A stretch of 64,000 nucleotides of DNA from Dryocola sp031988645 (GCF_051307045.1 NZ_CP150452.1:3286001-3350000), one strand, 5' to 3'. Shown: positions 16,753 through 25,358, counted from the stretch's first letter. A program made the numbers and translations. The notes: generated from the letters alone by a model not told the origin.

Positions 16753-18291
16753 ATGGCACAGCAAAAACCGCTAGAAGGCGCCCAGCTGGTCATCATGACC
16801 ATCGCATTGTCGATGGCGACCTTTATGCAGGTGCTGGACTCCACCATCGCCAACGTGGCAATCCCGACGATTGCCGGCAACCTTGGCTCATCCATGAGCC
16901 AGGGGACGTGGGTCATTACCTCGTTCGGGGTGGCAAACGCCATCTCGATCCCGCTTACCGGCTGGCTTGCCAAACGCATCGGCGAAGTCAAACTGTTCAT
17001 GTGGTCGACGATACTCTTCGTTATCGCCTCCTGGGCGTGCGGCGTTTCCCACAGTCTGGAAATGCTGATCTTCTTCCGCGTGATTCAGGGGATTGTCGCC
17101 GGGCCGTTAATTCCCCTTTCGCAAAGCCTGCTGCTCAATAACTATCCTCCGGCAAAGCGAAGCATCGCGCTGGCGCTGTGGTCGATGACGGTGATCGTGG
17201 CGCCTATCTGCGGGCCGATTCTCGGCGGCTATATCAGCGATAACTACCACTGGGGCTGGATCTTCTTTATCAACGTGCCGATCGGCGCGGCGGTGGTATT
17301 GATGACCCTGCAAACGCTGCGCGGACGCGAAACGAAAACGGAGCATCGCCGCATTGACGCCGTCGGCCTTGCGCTGCTGGTGGTCGGTATCGGCAGCTTG
17401 CAGATTATGCTCGACCGCGGCAAAGAGCTGGACTGGTTCAACTCCACGGAAGTCGTGGCGTTAACCGTGATAGCGGTGGTGACGATAAGCTTCCTGATAG
17501 TCTGGGAGCTGACGGATGAAAATCCGATAGTCGACCTGTCGCTGTTTAAGTCGCGAAACTTCACCATCGGCTGCCTGTGTATCAGCCTTGCCTACATGCT
17601 CTACTTCGGCGCGATAGTGCTGCTGCCGCAGCTGCTGCAGGAGGTATACGGCTACACGGCGACCTGGGCGGGCCTGGCCTCGGCGCCGGTTGGGCTGATT
17701 CCGGTGCTGCTCTCGCCGATAATCGGCCGCTTCGCCCACAGGCTCGACATGCGCCGCCTGGTAACGTTCAGCTTTATTATGTACGCGGTCTGCTTCTACT
17801 GGCGCGCGTATACCTTCGAACCGGGAATGGACTTTGGCGCGTCGGCCTGGCCGCAGTTTATCCAGGGCTTCGCCGTGGCGTGCTTCTTTATGCCGCTGAC
17901 CACCATTACCCTGTCCGGGCTGCCGCCGGAGCGCATGGCCGCGGCATCGAGCCTGTCGAACTTTACCCGTACGCTTGCCGGTTCGATTGGCACATCGATA
18001 ACCACCACGCTGTGGACCAACCGCGAGGCGCTGCACCACGCGCAGCTAAGCGAGTCGGTCACGCCGTTTAATCCGAATGCCATGGAAACCTATAACCAGC
18101 TGCAGGGGTTGGGGATGACGCAGCAGCAGGCTTCCGGCTATATCGCGCAGCAGATAACCAACCAGGGGCTGATTATCTCCGCCAACGAGATATTCTGGAT
18201 CTCAGCAGGCATATTCCTTCTGCTGTTAGGCCTGATTTGGTTCGCCAAACCGCCGTTTGGCGCGGGCGGCGGAGGCGGCGGCGCGCACTAG
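16753..18291 (+). CDS. emrB: Multidrug efflux MFS transporter EmrB
   Basis: A 512-residue DHA2-family drug:H+ antiporter with 14 predicted helices. It has the MQVLDSTIANVAIPTIAG motif in helix 1, GWLAKRIGEVKLF in loop 2-3, and the motif C-like stretch VAPICGPILGGYIS in helix 5. With EmrA and TolC it expels uncouplers and hydrophobic drugs. It is 12 bases downstream of emrA with a GGAGG site. The glycine-rich tail (GAGGGGGGAH) is longer than usual. The transcript ends at a clear terminator. Confidence 0.95.
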   Translation: MAQQKPLEGAQLVIMTIALSMATFMQVLDSTIANVAIPTIAGNLGSSMSQGTWVITSFGVANAISIPLTGWLAKRIGEVKLFMWSTILFVIASWACGVSHSLEMLIFFRVIQGIVAGPLIPLSQSLLLNNYPPAKRSIALALWSMTVIVAPICGPILGGYISDNYHWGWIFFINVPIGAAVVLMTLQTLRGRETKTEHRRIDAVGLALLVVGIGSLQIMLDRGKELDWFNSTEVVALTVIAVVTISFLIVWELTDENPIVDLSLFKSRNFTIGCLCISLAYMLYFGAIVLLPQLLQEVYGYTATWAGLASAPVGLIPVLLSPIIGRFAHRLDMRRLVTFSFIMYAVCFYWRAYTFEPGMDFGASAWPQFIQGFAVACFFMPLTTITLSGLPPERMAAASSLSNFTRTLAGSIGTSITTTLWTNREALHHAQLSESVTPFNPNAMETYNQLQGLGMTQQQASGYIAQQITNQGLIISANEIFWISAGIFLLLLGLIWFAKPPFGAGGGGGGAH

Positions 18292-18304
18292 CGCAAAAAG
18301 TGAA

Positions 18305-18328
18305 AGGGGCCCGCCGGCCCCTTTTTTT
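18305..18328 (+). terminator. Rho-independent terminator of emrRAB
   Basis: AGGGGCC (18305-18311), loop CGCC, GGCCCCT (18316-18322), then a run of T to 18328. It lies 13 bases after the emrB stop. Confidence 0.92.
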
Positions 18329-18392
18329 CTGCGTTGCCTGGCGGATTCACAGCACAGGTTGTCAGTTTTGCGTCAGTAACCTTCTGCGGTAA

Positions 18393-18414
18393 GGGTCAGG
18401 ATAAAGGCTGACCC
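18393..18414 (+). promoter_or_regulatory. Inverted repeat before the leuA-like gene
   Basis: GGGTCAG (18393-18399) and CTGACCC (18408-18414) form a perfect 7-bp inverted repeat with an 8-base spacer, immediately before the CAGGAG ribosome binding site of the gene at 18434. It may be an operator or a leader hairpin. Confidence 0.35.
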
Positions 18415-18433
18415 ACGGCCCAGGAGAACCGCC

Positions 18434-20089
18434 ATGCTGCAAGACCCGTCGCAAAAATACCTTCCGCACCCGCCGATTTCACTGCCGGACCGGCAGTGGC
18501 CCAACAGGCAGTTAACCCAGGCGCCGCGCTGGCTTTCCACCGACCTGCGTGACGGCAACCAGGCGCTGGCCGAGCCGATGGACGGCGAGCGCAAGCTGCG
18601 CTTCTGGGAACTGCTGCTCGGATGCGGTTTCAAAGAAATCGAGGTGGCTTTTCCGGCAGCGTCGCAAACGGACTTCCAGTTTGTTCGCCAGCTGATTGAA
18701 GAGCGGCGCATACCCGAGGACGTCACCATTCAGGTGCTGACCCAGGCGCGCGCCGACCTCATCGAAAGAACCTTTGCCGCGCTTGAGGGCGCAAACCGCG
18801 CCACGGTGCATCTTTATAACGCCACCGCCCCGCTCTTTCGCCGCCTGGTATTCCGCCAGAGCAAAGAGGAGATCGTCCAGCTTGCCGTCAGCGCCACACG
18901 CCAGATTCGAGCGTTGTGTGAAGCAAACCCGCAGACGTTCTGGAGCTACGAATACTCCCCGGAGACGTTTTGCTTTACCGAGCCTGATTTCGCCCTGCAA
19001 ATCTGCGAGGCGGTGGCCAACGTCTGGGAACCCTGCGCCGAAAGGCCGATGATCCTCAACCTGCCCGCGACCGTGGAGGTCAATACCCCGAACGTCTATG
19101 CCGATCGAATAGAGCATTTCTGCCGCCGCTTTTCGCGGCGCGGCGCGGTGTGCATCAGCGTGCATCCGCACAACGACCGGGGAAGCGGCGTCGCCAGCGC
19201 CGAACTGGCGTTACTTGCGGGAGCCGACCGCGTCGAGGGCTGTCTGTTCGGTAACGGAGAGCGCACCGGAAACGTCTGCCTGGTGACCATGGCCATGAAC
19301 CTCTACAGCCAGGGCATTTCGCCGCGGCTGGACTTCAGCAACATGAAGGAGGTTGTCGAACGGGTCGAGCAATGCAATCAGCTGCCGGTACACCCGCGCC
19401 ATCCCTATGCCGGAAAGCTGGCCTTTACCGCCTTTTCAGGCTCGCATCAGGACGCTATTAAAAAAGGCTTCACGGCTCGCCAGCACGCCTCTTCGCCGCT
19501 GTGGGAGATGCCCTACCTGCCCGTCGACCCGAACGACATCGGCTGTAGCTATGAAGCGGTGATCCGCGTTAACAGCCAGTCCGGCAAAAGCGGCGCGGCC
19601 TGGATACTGGAGCAAAACCACGGCCTGGTGCTGCCGCGCGCCCTGCAGCAGGACTTTAGCCGCCATGTGCAGACGCAGACCGACCGGGAGGGCAACGAGA
19701 TGACGCTCAGCGCCATCTGGCAGCTGTTCCGCGAGCTGTACGGGCCTCATCGGCTCGCCGGGCGGCAGCTGCTGGATTATCGCAGTGAAAGCCAGGCGGA
19801 CGGCGCGCTTTCGCTGTACGCGCGTATCCAGACGGCGGAAGGCATTATGACTTTGCAGGGCAAAGGCAACGGCCTGCTCTCCGCCGCCGCTGACGCCCTG
19901 AAAGCCAGGTTCAACGTTGTTTTTGCCATTGAGGATTACCACGAGCATACCCTTGGCAGGCACAGCGAAAGCCGCTCGGCGGCCTATATCCGCTGCACCT
20001 TCGCCAGAGGCGAAAGCCGCTGGGGGGTGGGCATCGACAACGACGTCGCGCGGGCTTCGCTTCAGGCTTTGCTTAACGCCCTGCCGTAA
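18434..20089 (+). CDS. 2-isopropylmalate synthase-like protein (long form)
   Basis: A 551-residue DRE-TIM metallolyase of the LeuA long-form type. The catalytic barrel (about residues 30-310) begins STDLRDGNQAL, and SVHPHNDRGSGVASAEL carries the metal-binding HxH. The GCLFGNGERTGN motif follows, and a C-terminal LeuA regulatory-type domain spans about 420-545 (LLDYRSESQADGALSLYARIQ). The family condenses acetyl-CoA with 2-oxoisovalerate in leucine synthesis. The usual enterobacterial LeuA in leuABCD is a shorter, different form, so this is probably a second enzyme, perhaps for another 2-oxo acid. It is not present between emrB and luxS in E. coli. Confidence 0.8.
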   Translation: MLQDPSQKYLPHPPISLPDRQWPNRQLTQAPRWLSTDLRDGNQALAEPMDGERKLRFWELLLGCGFKEIEVAFPAASQTDFQFVRQLIEERRIPEDVTIQVLTQARADLIERTFAALEGANRATVHLYNATAPLFRRLVFRQSKEEIVQLAVSATRQIRALCEANPQTFWSYEYSPETFCFTEPDFALQICEAVANVWEPCAERPMILNLPATVEVNTPNVYADRIEHFCRRFSRRGAVCISVHPHNDRGSGVASAELALLAGADRVEGCLFGNGERTGNVCLVTMAMNLYSQGISPRLDFSNMKEVVERVEQCNQLPVHPRHPYAGKLAFTAFSGSHQDAIKKGFTARQHASSPLWEMPYLPVDPNDIGCSYEAVIRVNSQSGKSGAAWILEQNHGLVLPRALQQDFSRHVQTQTDREGNEMTLSAIWQLFRELYGPHRLAGRQLLDYRSESQADGALSLYARIQTAEGIMTLQGKGNGLLSAAADALKARFNVVFAIEDYHEHTLGRHSESRSAAYIRCTFARGESRWGVGIDNDVARASLQALLNALP

Positions 20090-20091
20090 GG

Positions 20092-20856
20092 CTAGCCGGC
20101 GTGGAAGTAATCGCTCGGGGAAACGCCAAGGATACGGCGAAACATGGCGCTGAACGCGCTGTGGCTTTCGTAGCCGAGGTCCAGCGCAACGCGCAGAACC
20201 GACTGCCCCTGCGCAAGACGATCCAGCGCCTCCATCAGCCTTGCGCGCCGCACCCACTCGCTGAACGCCAGCCCGGTTTGCTGGCGGAAATGCCGCAGCA
20301 GGGTTCGTTCGCTTACGTTGAGCAGCGCCGCGGCCATGGCGGTAGTCCAGGCTTTACCCGGCTCGGCCTGAATCTGCCGGCATAAAGCCAGCAGCGCAGG
20401 CGCTTTCGGCTCCGGAAGATTAAACGGCAGCATTGTCATCACGCGGATCTCATCGAGGATCAGCTCGTAGATGCGCTCCTCCCGGCTGCCGGCCTCGTAG
20501 CGCTCCGGCAGCGCAAGCGCGTTGATAATCAGCTCGCGCAGCAGAGCGGAAATCTGTACGACCTGGCAGACCGAAGGTAAATCCGCGCGGGCAAAAGGGT
20601 CGACAAACAGCGTTCTTGCCGCAACGTGCCCCGTGGCCTGAAGACGATGCCTCGTCCCGGCAGGCAGCCATACGCCGCGGCTGGGCGGCACTATCCAAAA
20701 ACCCTGCCCGGTTTCCACCCGCACCACGCCGCTGAGCGTGTGCAGCAGCTGCGCGCAGTCGTGGCTGTGCCAGGGCTCCGTGGCGCCATGAGGATAGTCA
20801 TGCGCGAAAGGAACCAGCGGCCGCGTGGCGAAGCTGAATTGCAGGGTGGTGGACAT
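20092..20856 (-). CDS. AraC-family regulator with N-terminal cupin
   Basis: A 254-residue regulator. An AraC-type cupin arm (about residues 20-90, containing PWHSHDCAQLLHTLSG and LPAGTRHRL) precedes a C-terminal double helix-turn-helix (about 160-250, with MAAALLNVSERTLLRHFRQQTG and VALDLGYESHSAFSAMFRRILGVSP). It belongs to the group without a dimerisation linker helix, like NimR. It is convergent with the leuA-like gene, only two bases between stops. Its target and ligand are unknown. The adjacent leuA-like gene is a candidate by position. Confidence 0.85.
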   Translation of the reverse strand: MSTTLQFSFATRPLVPFAHDYPHGATEPWHSHDCAQLLHTLSGVVRVETGQGFWIVPPSRGVWLPAGTRHRLQATGHVAARTLFVDPFARADLPSVCQVVQISALLRELIINALALPERYEAGSREERIYELILDEIRVMTMLPFNLPEPKAPALLALCRQIQAEPGKAWTTAMAAALLNVSERTLLRHFRQQTGLAFSEWVRRARLMEALDRLAQGQSVLRVALDLGYESHSAFSAMFRRILGVSPSDYFHAG

Positions 20857-20902
20857 AGGTCTGTTTCTGAATAAAAAGATGAAGATAGCACAGGCGAGCA
20901 GT

Positions 20903-20930
20903 AAAAAAAGGAGCCGGCTGGCTCCTTTTT
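20903..20930 (-). terminator. Rho-independent terminator of luxS
   Basis: AAAAAGGAGCC (20905-20915) pairs with GGCTCCTTTTT (20920-20930) around GGCT. On the minus strand the hairpin ends in a run of T, 14 bases after the luxS stop. The A and T arms would allow use in both directions. Confidence 0.88.
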
Positions 20931-20943
20931 ATGGCGTAGCAGA

Positions 20944-21459
20944 CTAGATATGCAGCTCTTTTAGCTTCTCTTTCGGCAGCGCCAGCTCGTCATTGCTGTT
21001 GACGGTAACGCCGTGCTCAAGAATATGACGCGCGATGTCCTGCGCTTCCTGCAAAGAGTGCATGTGGTAGGTGCCGCACTGATACACGTTCAGCTCAGGG
21101 ATCTGGTTTTGCTCTTTCACCTTCAGCACGTCTTCCATTGCCGCCTTCCAGGCATCGGCGACGCGGGTTTCGTCCGGCACGCCGATCAGGCTCATGTAGA
21201 AACCGGTGCGGCAGCCCATTGGCGAAATATCGATGATCTCGACACCGTTGCCGTTGAGATGGTCACGCATGAAGCCTGCAAATAAATGCTCCAGGGTGTG
21301 GATCCCTTTTTCCGGCATCACTTCCTTGTTCGGAATACAAAAGCGCAGATCAAACACGGTGATGGTATCGCCGTGTGGCGTGTGCATTGTTTTGGCTACA
21401 CGCACTGCTGGCGCACCCATGCGAGTATGGTCGACTGTGAAGCTATCCAACAACGGCAT
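20944..21459 (-). CDS. luxS: S-ribosylhomocysteine lyase LuxS
   Basis: A 171-residue enzyme that cleaves S-ribosylhomocysteine to homocysteine and the AI-2 precursor DPD. The metal site is visible as HTLEH (His54, His58) and Cys126 in YQCGTYHMHS, all at standard positions. Length and sequence match E. coli LuxS. The start has GGAGGTGACC upstream. The micA gene is transcribed divergently from the region just upstream. Confidence 0.96.
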   Translation of the reverse strand: MPLLDSFTVDHTRMGAPAVRVAKTMHTPHGDTITVFDLRFCIPNKEVMPEKGIHTLEHLFAGFMRDHLNGNGVEIIDISPMGCRTGFYMSLIGVPDETRVADAWKAAMEDVLKVKEQNQIPELNVYQCGTYHMHSLQEAQDIARHILEHGVTVNSNDELALPKEKLKELHI

Positions 21460-21498
21460 CTGGTCACCTCCGATAAGTGATTTTTTTTAAAATAAAAT

Positions 21499-21525
21499 GA
21501 ACCATTCTGTTTAACGCACGTCTGA
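21499..21525 (+). promoter_or_regulatory. SigmaE-type promoter of micA
   Basis: GAAC (21499-21502) and TCTGA (21521-21525) match the sigmaE consensus elements GAACtt and TCtga with suitable spacing. The predicted transcription start at 21532 is seven bases after the -10 element and coincides with the conserved 5' end of MicA. Confidence 0.75.
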
Positions 21526-21531
21526 GTATAT

Positions 21532-21606
21532 GAAAGACGCGCATTTGTTATCATCATCCCTGTCTTCAGAGATGAATATTTTGGCCACATTGATTGTGGC
21601 CTTTTT
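21532..21606 (+). ncRNA. micA: MicA small regulatory RNA
   Basis: The 75-base segment beginning GAAAGACGCGCATTTGTTAT is nearly identical at its 5' end to E. coli MicA, the Hfq-dependent sRNA that represses ompA and other porin mRNAs during envelope stress. The internal CATCCCTGTCTTCAGAGATG hairpin and the terminator GGCCACA/TGTGGCC with a T-run (21583-21606) are both present. Its position between luxS and gshA, on the opposite strand to both, is the same as in E. coli. Differences lie in the loop and terminator, not in the seed. Confidence 0.93.
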
Positions 21607-21611
21607 CTTTT

Positions 21612-23171
21612 CTAGCGCGACTGTTTGTCAATCCACGTCTCAAACGGCTCGGTATCCCCTTCTTCAATCTCCCGCTGACGCTGCCAGGAAGCATCGTGCT
21701 CCTCCTGCAAAACGTCCGCCGTCAATATCTCCAGCGGCTCCTGAATCAGCATCTGACGATACTGCTCCGCCAGCGCAAGCCCGGTGCCACCGATACCATT
21801 ATCAATCATAGAACGCAGAATGCGCGCTGAATACGTTAACTCCGGATCGTCGAAGCAGGCAACAAGCCGATCGCATACCTGTTGATATTCTTTATTGCCG
21901 GCAATGCCATCGAGCGTTTCCGCTACGCGACGTAAATCTGCGAATAAATCTTTACCCACTTTGGACAGCGGATGCTGCGCGGTTTCGCAGCCCATGCCGA
22001 GCGTCAGGCCCGGCTTGCGGCCTTCAAGGATGACGCGATTCCAGTTGGTGCGCGTACACAGCAGCTCGTCGCTGCTCATTTCCGGCGCGTCGGCCAGCAC
22101 GCACCAGACCATAAACAGGTCGAGGAAGCGAATCTGCTGCTCGTCCATGCCGATAGGGGAGAACGGATTGATATCCAGCGAGCGGACCTCTATGTACTCA
22201 ATGCCGCCGCGACGCAGCGCGTCCGAGGGCGATTCGCCGCTTTTCGTCACGCGCTTGGGACGAATCGGTGCATAGAGCTCATTCTCAATTTGCAGCACGT
22301 TGGTGTTAATCTGCAGGCGTTTGCCGTCTTTCTCCAGCCCAATCTTCGCAAACTCTTCCGAAGGGGTTTTAATCGCCCTCTTCAGCCCCGTAACGTAAGT
22401 TTCCAGATCGTTAAAGGTGATGCCGAGATTGCTTTGAGATTTACTGGTATAGCCAAGATCGCTCAGGCGCAAGGAGGTGGCATAGGGCAGATAATTCATG
22501 CCGCACGCTGTTTTTTCAAACGGCAGCGAGCTTTCTTTACCCTGCAGGAACGATGAGCAAATCGCCGGCGATGCGCCGAACAGATACGGGATCACCCAGC
22601 CAAAGCGATAGTAGTTGCGAATCAGACGGAAATAGCCGGCTGAAATCTCTTCTTTACCGCTTTGCGCATCCTGCACGCCCAGGCGCGCCTGCCAGAACTC
22701 CAGCGGCAGCGAGAAATTGTAGTGCACGCCGGAAATCGTCTGCATTAATGCGCCGTAGCGGTTCTTCAGACCTTCGCGATACAGGGTTTTCATACGCCCG
22801 GTGTTAGAGGAGCCGTACTGCGCCAGCTCAATGTTCTGACCGTCGGCGATATAGCACGGCATGCTCAGCGGCCACATGCGCTCTTCGCCCAGCTCGCGGG
22901 CGACATGGCGATGGATATCGCGCATAAAAGTCAGCATATGGTTGATATCGCCTTCCACCGGGGTAATAAATTCCAGCAGGGCTTCGGCGAAGTCCGTTGT
23001 GATCCATTTATGTGTCAGCGCTGAGCCGAGGCTTTCCGGGTGCCCTGTGGTTGCCAGTTCACCTGTCGGGGTAACCCGCAGCGTTTCGCGTTCAAGACCG
23101 CGACGAATGCCTTTTACTGCCTGAGGATGCTTTTCCAGCCAGGCCAGCGCCTGTGATACGTCCGGGATCAA
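21612..23171 (-). CDS. gshA: Glutamate-cysteine ligase GshA
   Basis: A 519-residue enzyme (E. coli 518) that joins glutamate and cysteine in the first step of glutathione synthesis. The conserved GLERETLRV, TDFAEALLEFITP and LDINPFSPIG stretches are present. The start is a TTG at 23171 with GGGAGG six bases upstream, and the protein begins (M)IPDVSQALAWLEKHPQ. E. coli gshA also uses TTG. An in-frame ATG at 23210 would add 13 residues absent from E. coli GshA. Confidence 0.94.
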   Translation of the reverse strand: MIPDVSQALAWLEKHPQAVKGIRRGLERETLRVTPTGELATTGHPESLGSALTHKWITTDFAEALLEFITPVEGDINHMLTFMRDIHRHVARELGEERMWPLSMPCYIADGQNIELAQYGSSNTGRMKTLYREGLKNRYGALMQTISGVHYNFSLPLEFWQARLGVQDAQSGKEEISAGYFRLIRNYYRFGWVIPYLFGASPAICSSFLQGKESSLPFEKTACGMNYLPYATSLRLSDLGYTSKSQSNLGITFNDLETYVTGLKRAIKTPSEEFAKIGLEKDGKRLQINTNVLQIENELYAPIRPKRVTKSGESPSDALRRGGIEYIEVRSLDINPFSPIGMDEQQIRFLDLFMVWCVLADAPEMSSDELLCTRTNWNRVILEGRKPGLTLGMGCETAQHPLSKVGKDLFADLRRVAETLDGIAGNKEYQQVCDRLVACFDDPELTYSARILRSMIDNGIGGTGLALAEQYRQMLIQEPLEILTADVLQEEHDASWQRQREIEEGDTEPFETWIDKQSR

Positions 23172-23247
23172 ATTGACCTCCCGCCTGTCGAATTCATTTT
23201 TATTAAGCATAATTGTAAAAGCTCGCGATGAATGCCCGCGCCCTCAA

Positions 23248-23676
23248 TTATTGCCACCACGCCATGCCTTGTACCGTTGCAGCCGCCACAACGATATAGC
23301 GAATCGCTTTGCCAAGGCACAAAAAGAAAATTACTGGTCCCCACGCCAGACGCAGCCATCCGGCAAGCAGGCACAGAAGATCGCCAATCAAAGGCATCCA
23401 GCTCAGTAATAAAGCCGCCGGACCAAATCGGGTCAGCCAGGCGGTTGCTTTTCCCTGCCAGCGAGACTGCTTACGCGATGGGAAAAAACGTCCCAGAATA
23501 ACGTTAGTCAGCCCGCCCAGGCTATTACCCATTGTTGCTATTAAGACAAGCAGCCAGGCCGGGCCAACGCCTGCCACCAGCAGCGCGACCAGCACAGCTT
23601 CCGAACTGCCGGGAAGCAAGGTGGCGCTAAGAAAACTGCTGGTGAACAAAGAAGCCAGTGACAGTATGTCACTCAC
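23248..23676 (-). CDS. yqaA: DedA-like inner-membrane protein YqaA
   Basis: A 142-residue membrane protein of the SNARE-associated/DedA-like family, the same length as E. coli YqaA. It contains FLSATLLPGSSEAVL, MGNSLGGLTNVILGRFFP and LLSWMPLIGDLLCLLAGWLR. Its role is unknown, and related proteins are lipid or peptide flippases. The likely start is GTG at 23676, overlapping the corrected yqaB stop by four bases (GTGA). In the given sequence it appears fused to YqaB only because of the frameshift at 23699-23701. Confidence 0.85.
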   Translation of the reverse strand: MSDILSLASLFTSSFLSATLLPGSSEAVLVALLVAGVGPAWLLVLIATMGNSLGGLTNVILGRFFPSRKQSRWQGKATAWLTRFGPAALLLSWMPLIGDLLCLLAGWLRLAWGPVIFFLCLGKAIRYIVVAAATVQGMAWWQ

Positions 23677-24240
23677 AGCAAGCGAACATCCACGCCGGCC
23701 CATGCCCGCCGCACGAGCCGCTTCCAGCCCAAAGTCAGCGTCTTCAAAGACTACGCACTTCTCGGGCGCGACGGCCATTAGCTTTGCGCACAGCAGGAAA
23801 GTATCGGGAGAAGGTTTATGGTTTTTGACATGATCGGCCGCGACTACGGCCGTAAAGTAGTGACGCAGGCCAAGATGATTGAGCAACGCTTCGGCGATAT
23901 CGCTCTCGCTGCCCGTGCCGACCGCCATAGGACGACGACCGTGCCATGACTTCACCACGTCAATCAAAGGGAGCGGGCGCACGGTATCAAGCAGCATAGC
24001 CCTCACCGCCTGCGTTTTTTCCAGCGCCAGATGATGTGGATCGAGATCCGCCTGATGGCTTTCGATAATGGCCTGCGCGATTCGCCAGGTCGGCGAGCCG
24101 TTCAGGGCTACCATCGCCTGCTCATCGAACTGCATGCCGTAACGCGATAATGTCTCACGCCACGCCTTGCGGTGGGTTGGTTCGGTATCGAGAATGGTTC
24201 CGTCCATATCGAAAATTAGCCCGTCGTAGCCTTCGTACAT
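23673..24240 (-). CDS. yqaB: HAD-family phosphatase YqaB (frameshifted)
   Basis: A HAD hydrolase of the beta-phosphoglucomutase type, 188 residues when corrected, exactly the E. coli YqaB length; the E. coli protein dephosphorylates fructose-1-phosphate and similar sugar phosphates. Motif I DMDGTILDTEP, GTGSES and VFEDADFGLEAARAAGM are intact. An extra base in CCC at 23699-23701 (plus strand) removes the stop and reads through into yqaA, giving a false 334-residue fusion. Removing one base restores VDVRLL and a stop at 23673. The start at 24240 gives MYEGYDGLIFD. Confidence 0.88.
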
Positions 24241-24448
24241 CTCATCCCTCACATCACCATACGTAGAGGCGTTACTTTAGCGTAAACAGGTAAAATTGTC
24301 GCTTATTGTGACGGAGTTAGTACAAAGGGTGATTGATTTGTAAACGCACGCTAAGAGCTGCCTGGGGCTAAACAGGAAATAAAGAATGGAAGGAAAGATG
24401 GTTTTACGCTTTCTGGAACGCTACCGTTGTTACAGGTAGCAGGGAAGA

Positions 24449-24581
24449 TGGTGCATCCGGGAGGATTACTCACCGATGCTCGCCCTACGGGCCGTTGCTG
24501 AAGCAACGTTATCCTCCCTGGTGCTCGCGGAACGCTTTACGCTTTCTGGAACGCTACGGTTGCTACAGGTAGAAGGGAAGA
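24449..24581 (-). repeat. 133-bp tRNA-tail repeat, copy 1
   Basis: This unit begins (plus strand) with TGGTGCATCCGGGAGGATT, the 19-base 3' end of tRNA-Arg including CCA, then diverges into a spacer starting ACTCACCGATGCTCGCC. It ends exactly where an intact tRNA-Arg gene begins. Two more copies of exactly the same length lie at 24727 and 25145. A partial tail of another copy is visible at about 24403-24448. Confidence 0.85.
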
Positions 24582-24658
24582 TGGTGCATCCGGGAGGATT
24601 CGAACCTCCGACCGCTCGGTTCGTAGCCGAGTACTCTATCCAGCTGAGCTACGGATGC
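24582..24658 (-). tRNA. argQ: tRNA-Arg(ACG), array copy 1
   Basis: A 77-base cloverleaf on the minus strand starting GCATCCGTAGCTCAGCTGGA, with anticodon loop CTACGAA (anticodon ACG, read as ICG) and an encoded 3' CCA. It is identical to E. coli argV/Y/Z/Q tRNA. It is the last of four arginine copies in the direction of transcription. Assigning individual E. coli symbols to identical copies is by order only. Confidence 0.95.
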
Positions 24659-24726
24659 ATCAGGGGGGTACTGCTTTTACTGCTGATTCGACACCGCCAG
24701 ACAAGCTTAGCGCTATCGATAAAGAA

Positions 24727-24859
24727 TGGTGCACCCGGGAGGATTACTCACCGATGCTCGCCCTACGGGCCGTTGCTGAAGCAACGTTATCCTCCCTGGT
24801 GTTCGCGGAACGCTTTACGCTTTCTGGAACGCGACCCTTGCTACAGGTAGCAAGGAAGA
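24727..24859 (-). repeat. 133-bp tRNA-tail repeat, copy 2
   Basis: Same unit as at 24449, beginning with the 19-base tRNA-Arg tail with one substitution (CACCC for CATCC) and ending at the second intact tRNA-Arg. A second repeat, 68 bp long, at 24659-24726 precedes it and recurs at 24937-25004 with a single difference. Confidence 0.85.
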
Positions 24860-24936
24860 TGGTGCATCCGGGAGGATTCGAACCTCCGACCGCTCGGTTC
24901 GTAGCCGAGTACTCTATCCAGCTGAGCTACGGATGC
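24860..24936 (-). tRNA. argZ: tRNA-Arg(ACG), array copy 2
   Basis: A 77-base tRNA identical in sequence to the copy at 24582, anticodon ACG, 3' CCA encoded. It is separated from the next copy by a 68-bp spacer that also follows copy 1. Confidence 0.95.
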
Positions 24937-25004
24937 ATCAGGGGGGTGCTGCTTTTACTGCTGATTCGACACCGCCAGACAAGCTTAGCGCTATCGATAA
25001 AGAA

Positions 25005-25081
25005 TGGTGCATCCGGGAGGATTCGAACCTCCGACCGCTCGGTTCGTAGCCGAGTACTCTATCCAGCTGAGCTACGGATGC
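25005..25081 (-). tRNA. argY: tRNA-Arg(ACG), array copy 3
   Basis: A 77-base tRNA identical to the other arginine copies. This is the only copy not directly preceded on the plus strand by a 133-bp repeat; the 68-bp spacer adjoins it instead. Confidence 0.95.
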
Positions 25082-25144
25082 ACAGGGGGTACCGCTTTTA
25101 CTGCTGATTCAATGTCACTCATCATGCCGCAACACTGATGAAGA

Positions 25145-25277
25145 TGGTGCATCCGGGAGGATTACTCACCGATGCTCGCCCTACGGGCCGTTGCTGAAGC
25201 AACGTTATCTTCCCTGGTGCTCGCGGAAAGCTTTACGCTTTCTGGAACGCTACGGTTGCTACAGGTAGCAGGGAAAA
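25145..25277 (-). repeat. 133-bp tRNA-tail repeat, copy 3
   Basis: Third copy of the unit with the 19-base tRNA-Arg 3' tail at 25145-25163, ending at the tRNA at 25278. It differs from copy 1 by a few substitutions (for example ATCTTCC for ATCCTCC and GGAAAGC for GGAACGC). Confidence 0.85.
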
Positions 25278-25354
25278 TGGTGCATCCGGGAGGATTCGAA
25301 CCTCCGACCGCTCGGTTCGTAGCCGAGTACTCTATCCAGCTGAGCTACGGATGC
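25278..25354 (-). tRNA. argV: tRNA-Arg(ACG), array copy 4
   Basis: A 77-base tRNA-Arg, anticodon ACG, the first arginine tRNA in the transcript, only four bases after tRNA-Ser. Confidence 0.95.
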
Positions 25355-25358
25355 AAAA

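Noticed and set aside
23248..24252. A genuine HAD-DedA fusion protein
   Set aside because: One base at 23699-23701 accounts for it; both halves regain exact family lengths when it is removed.
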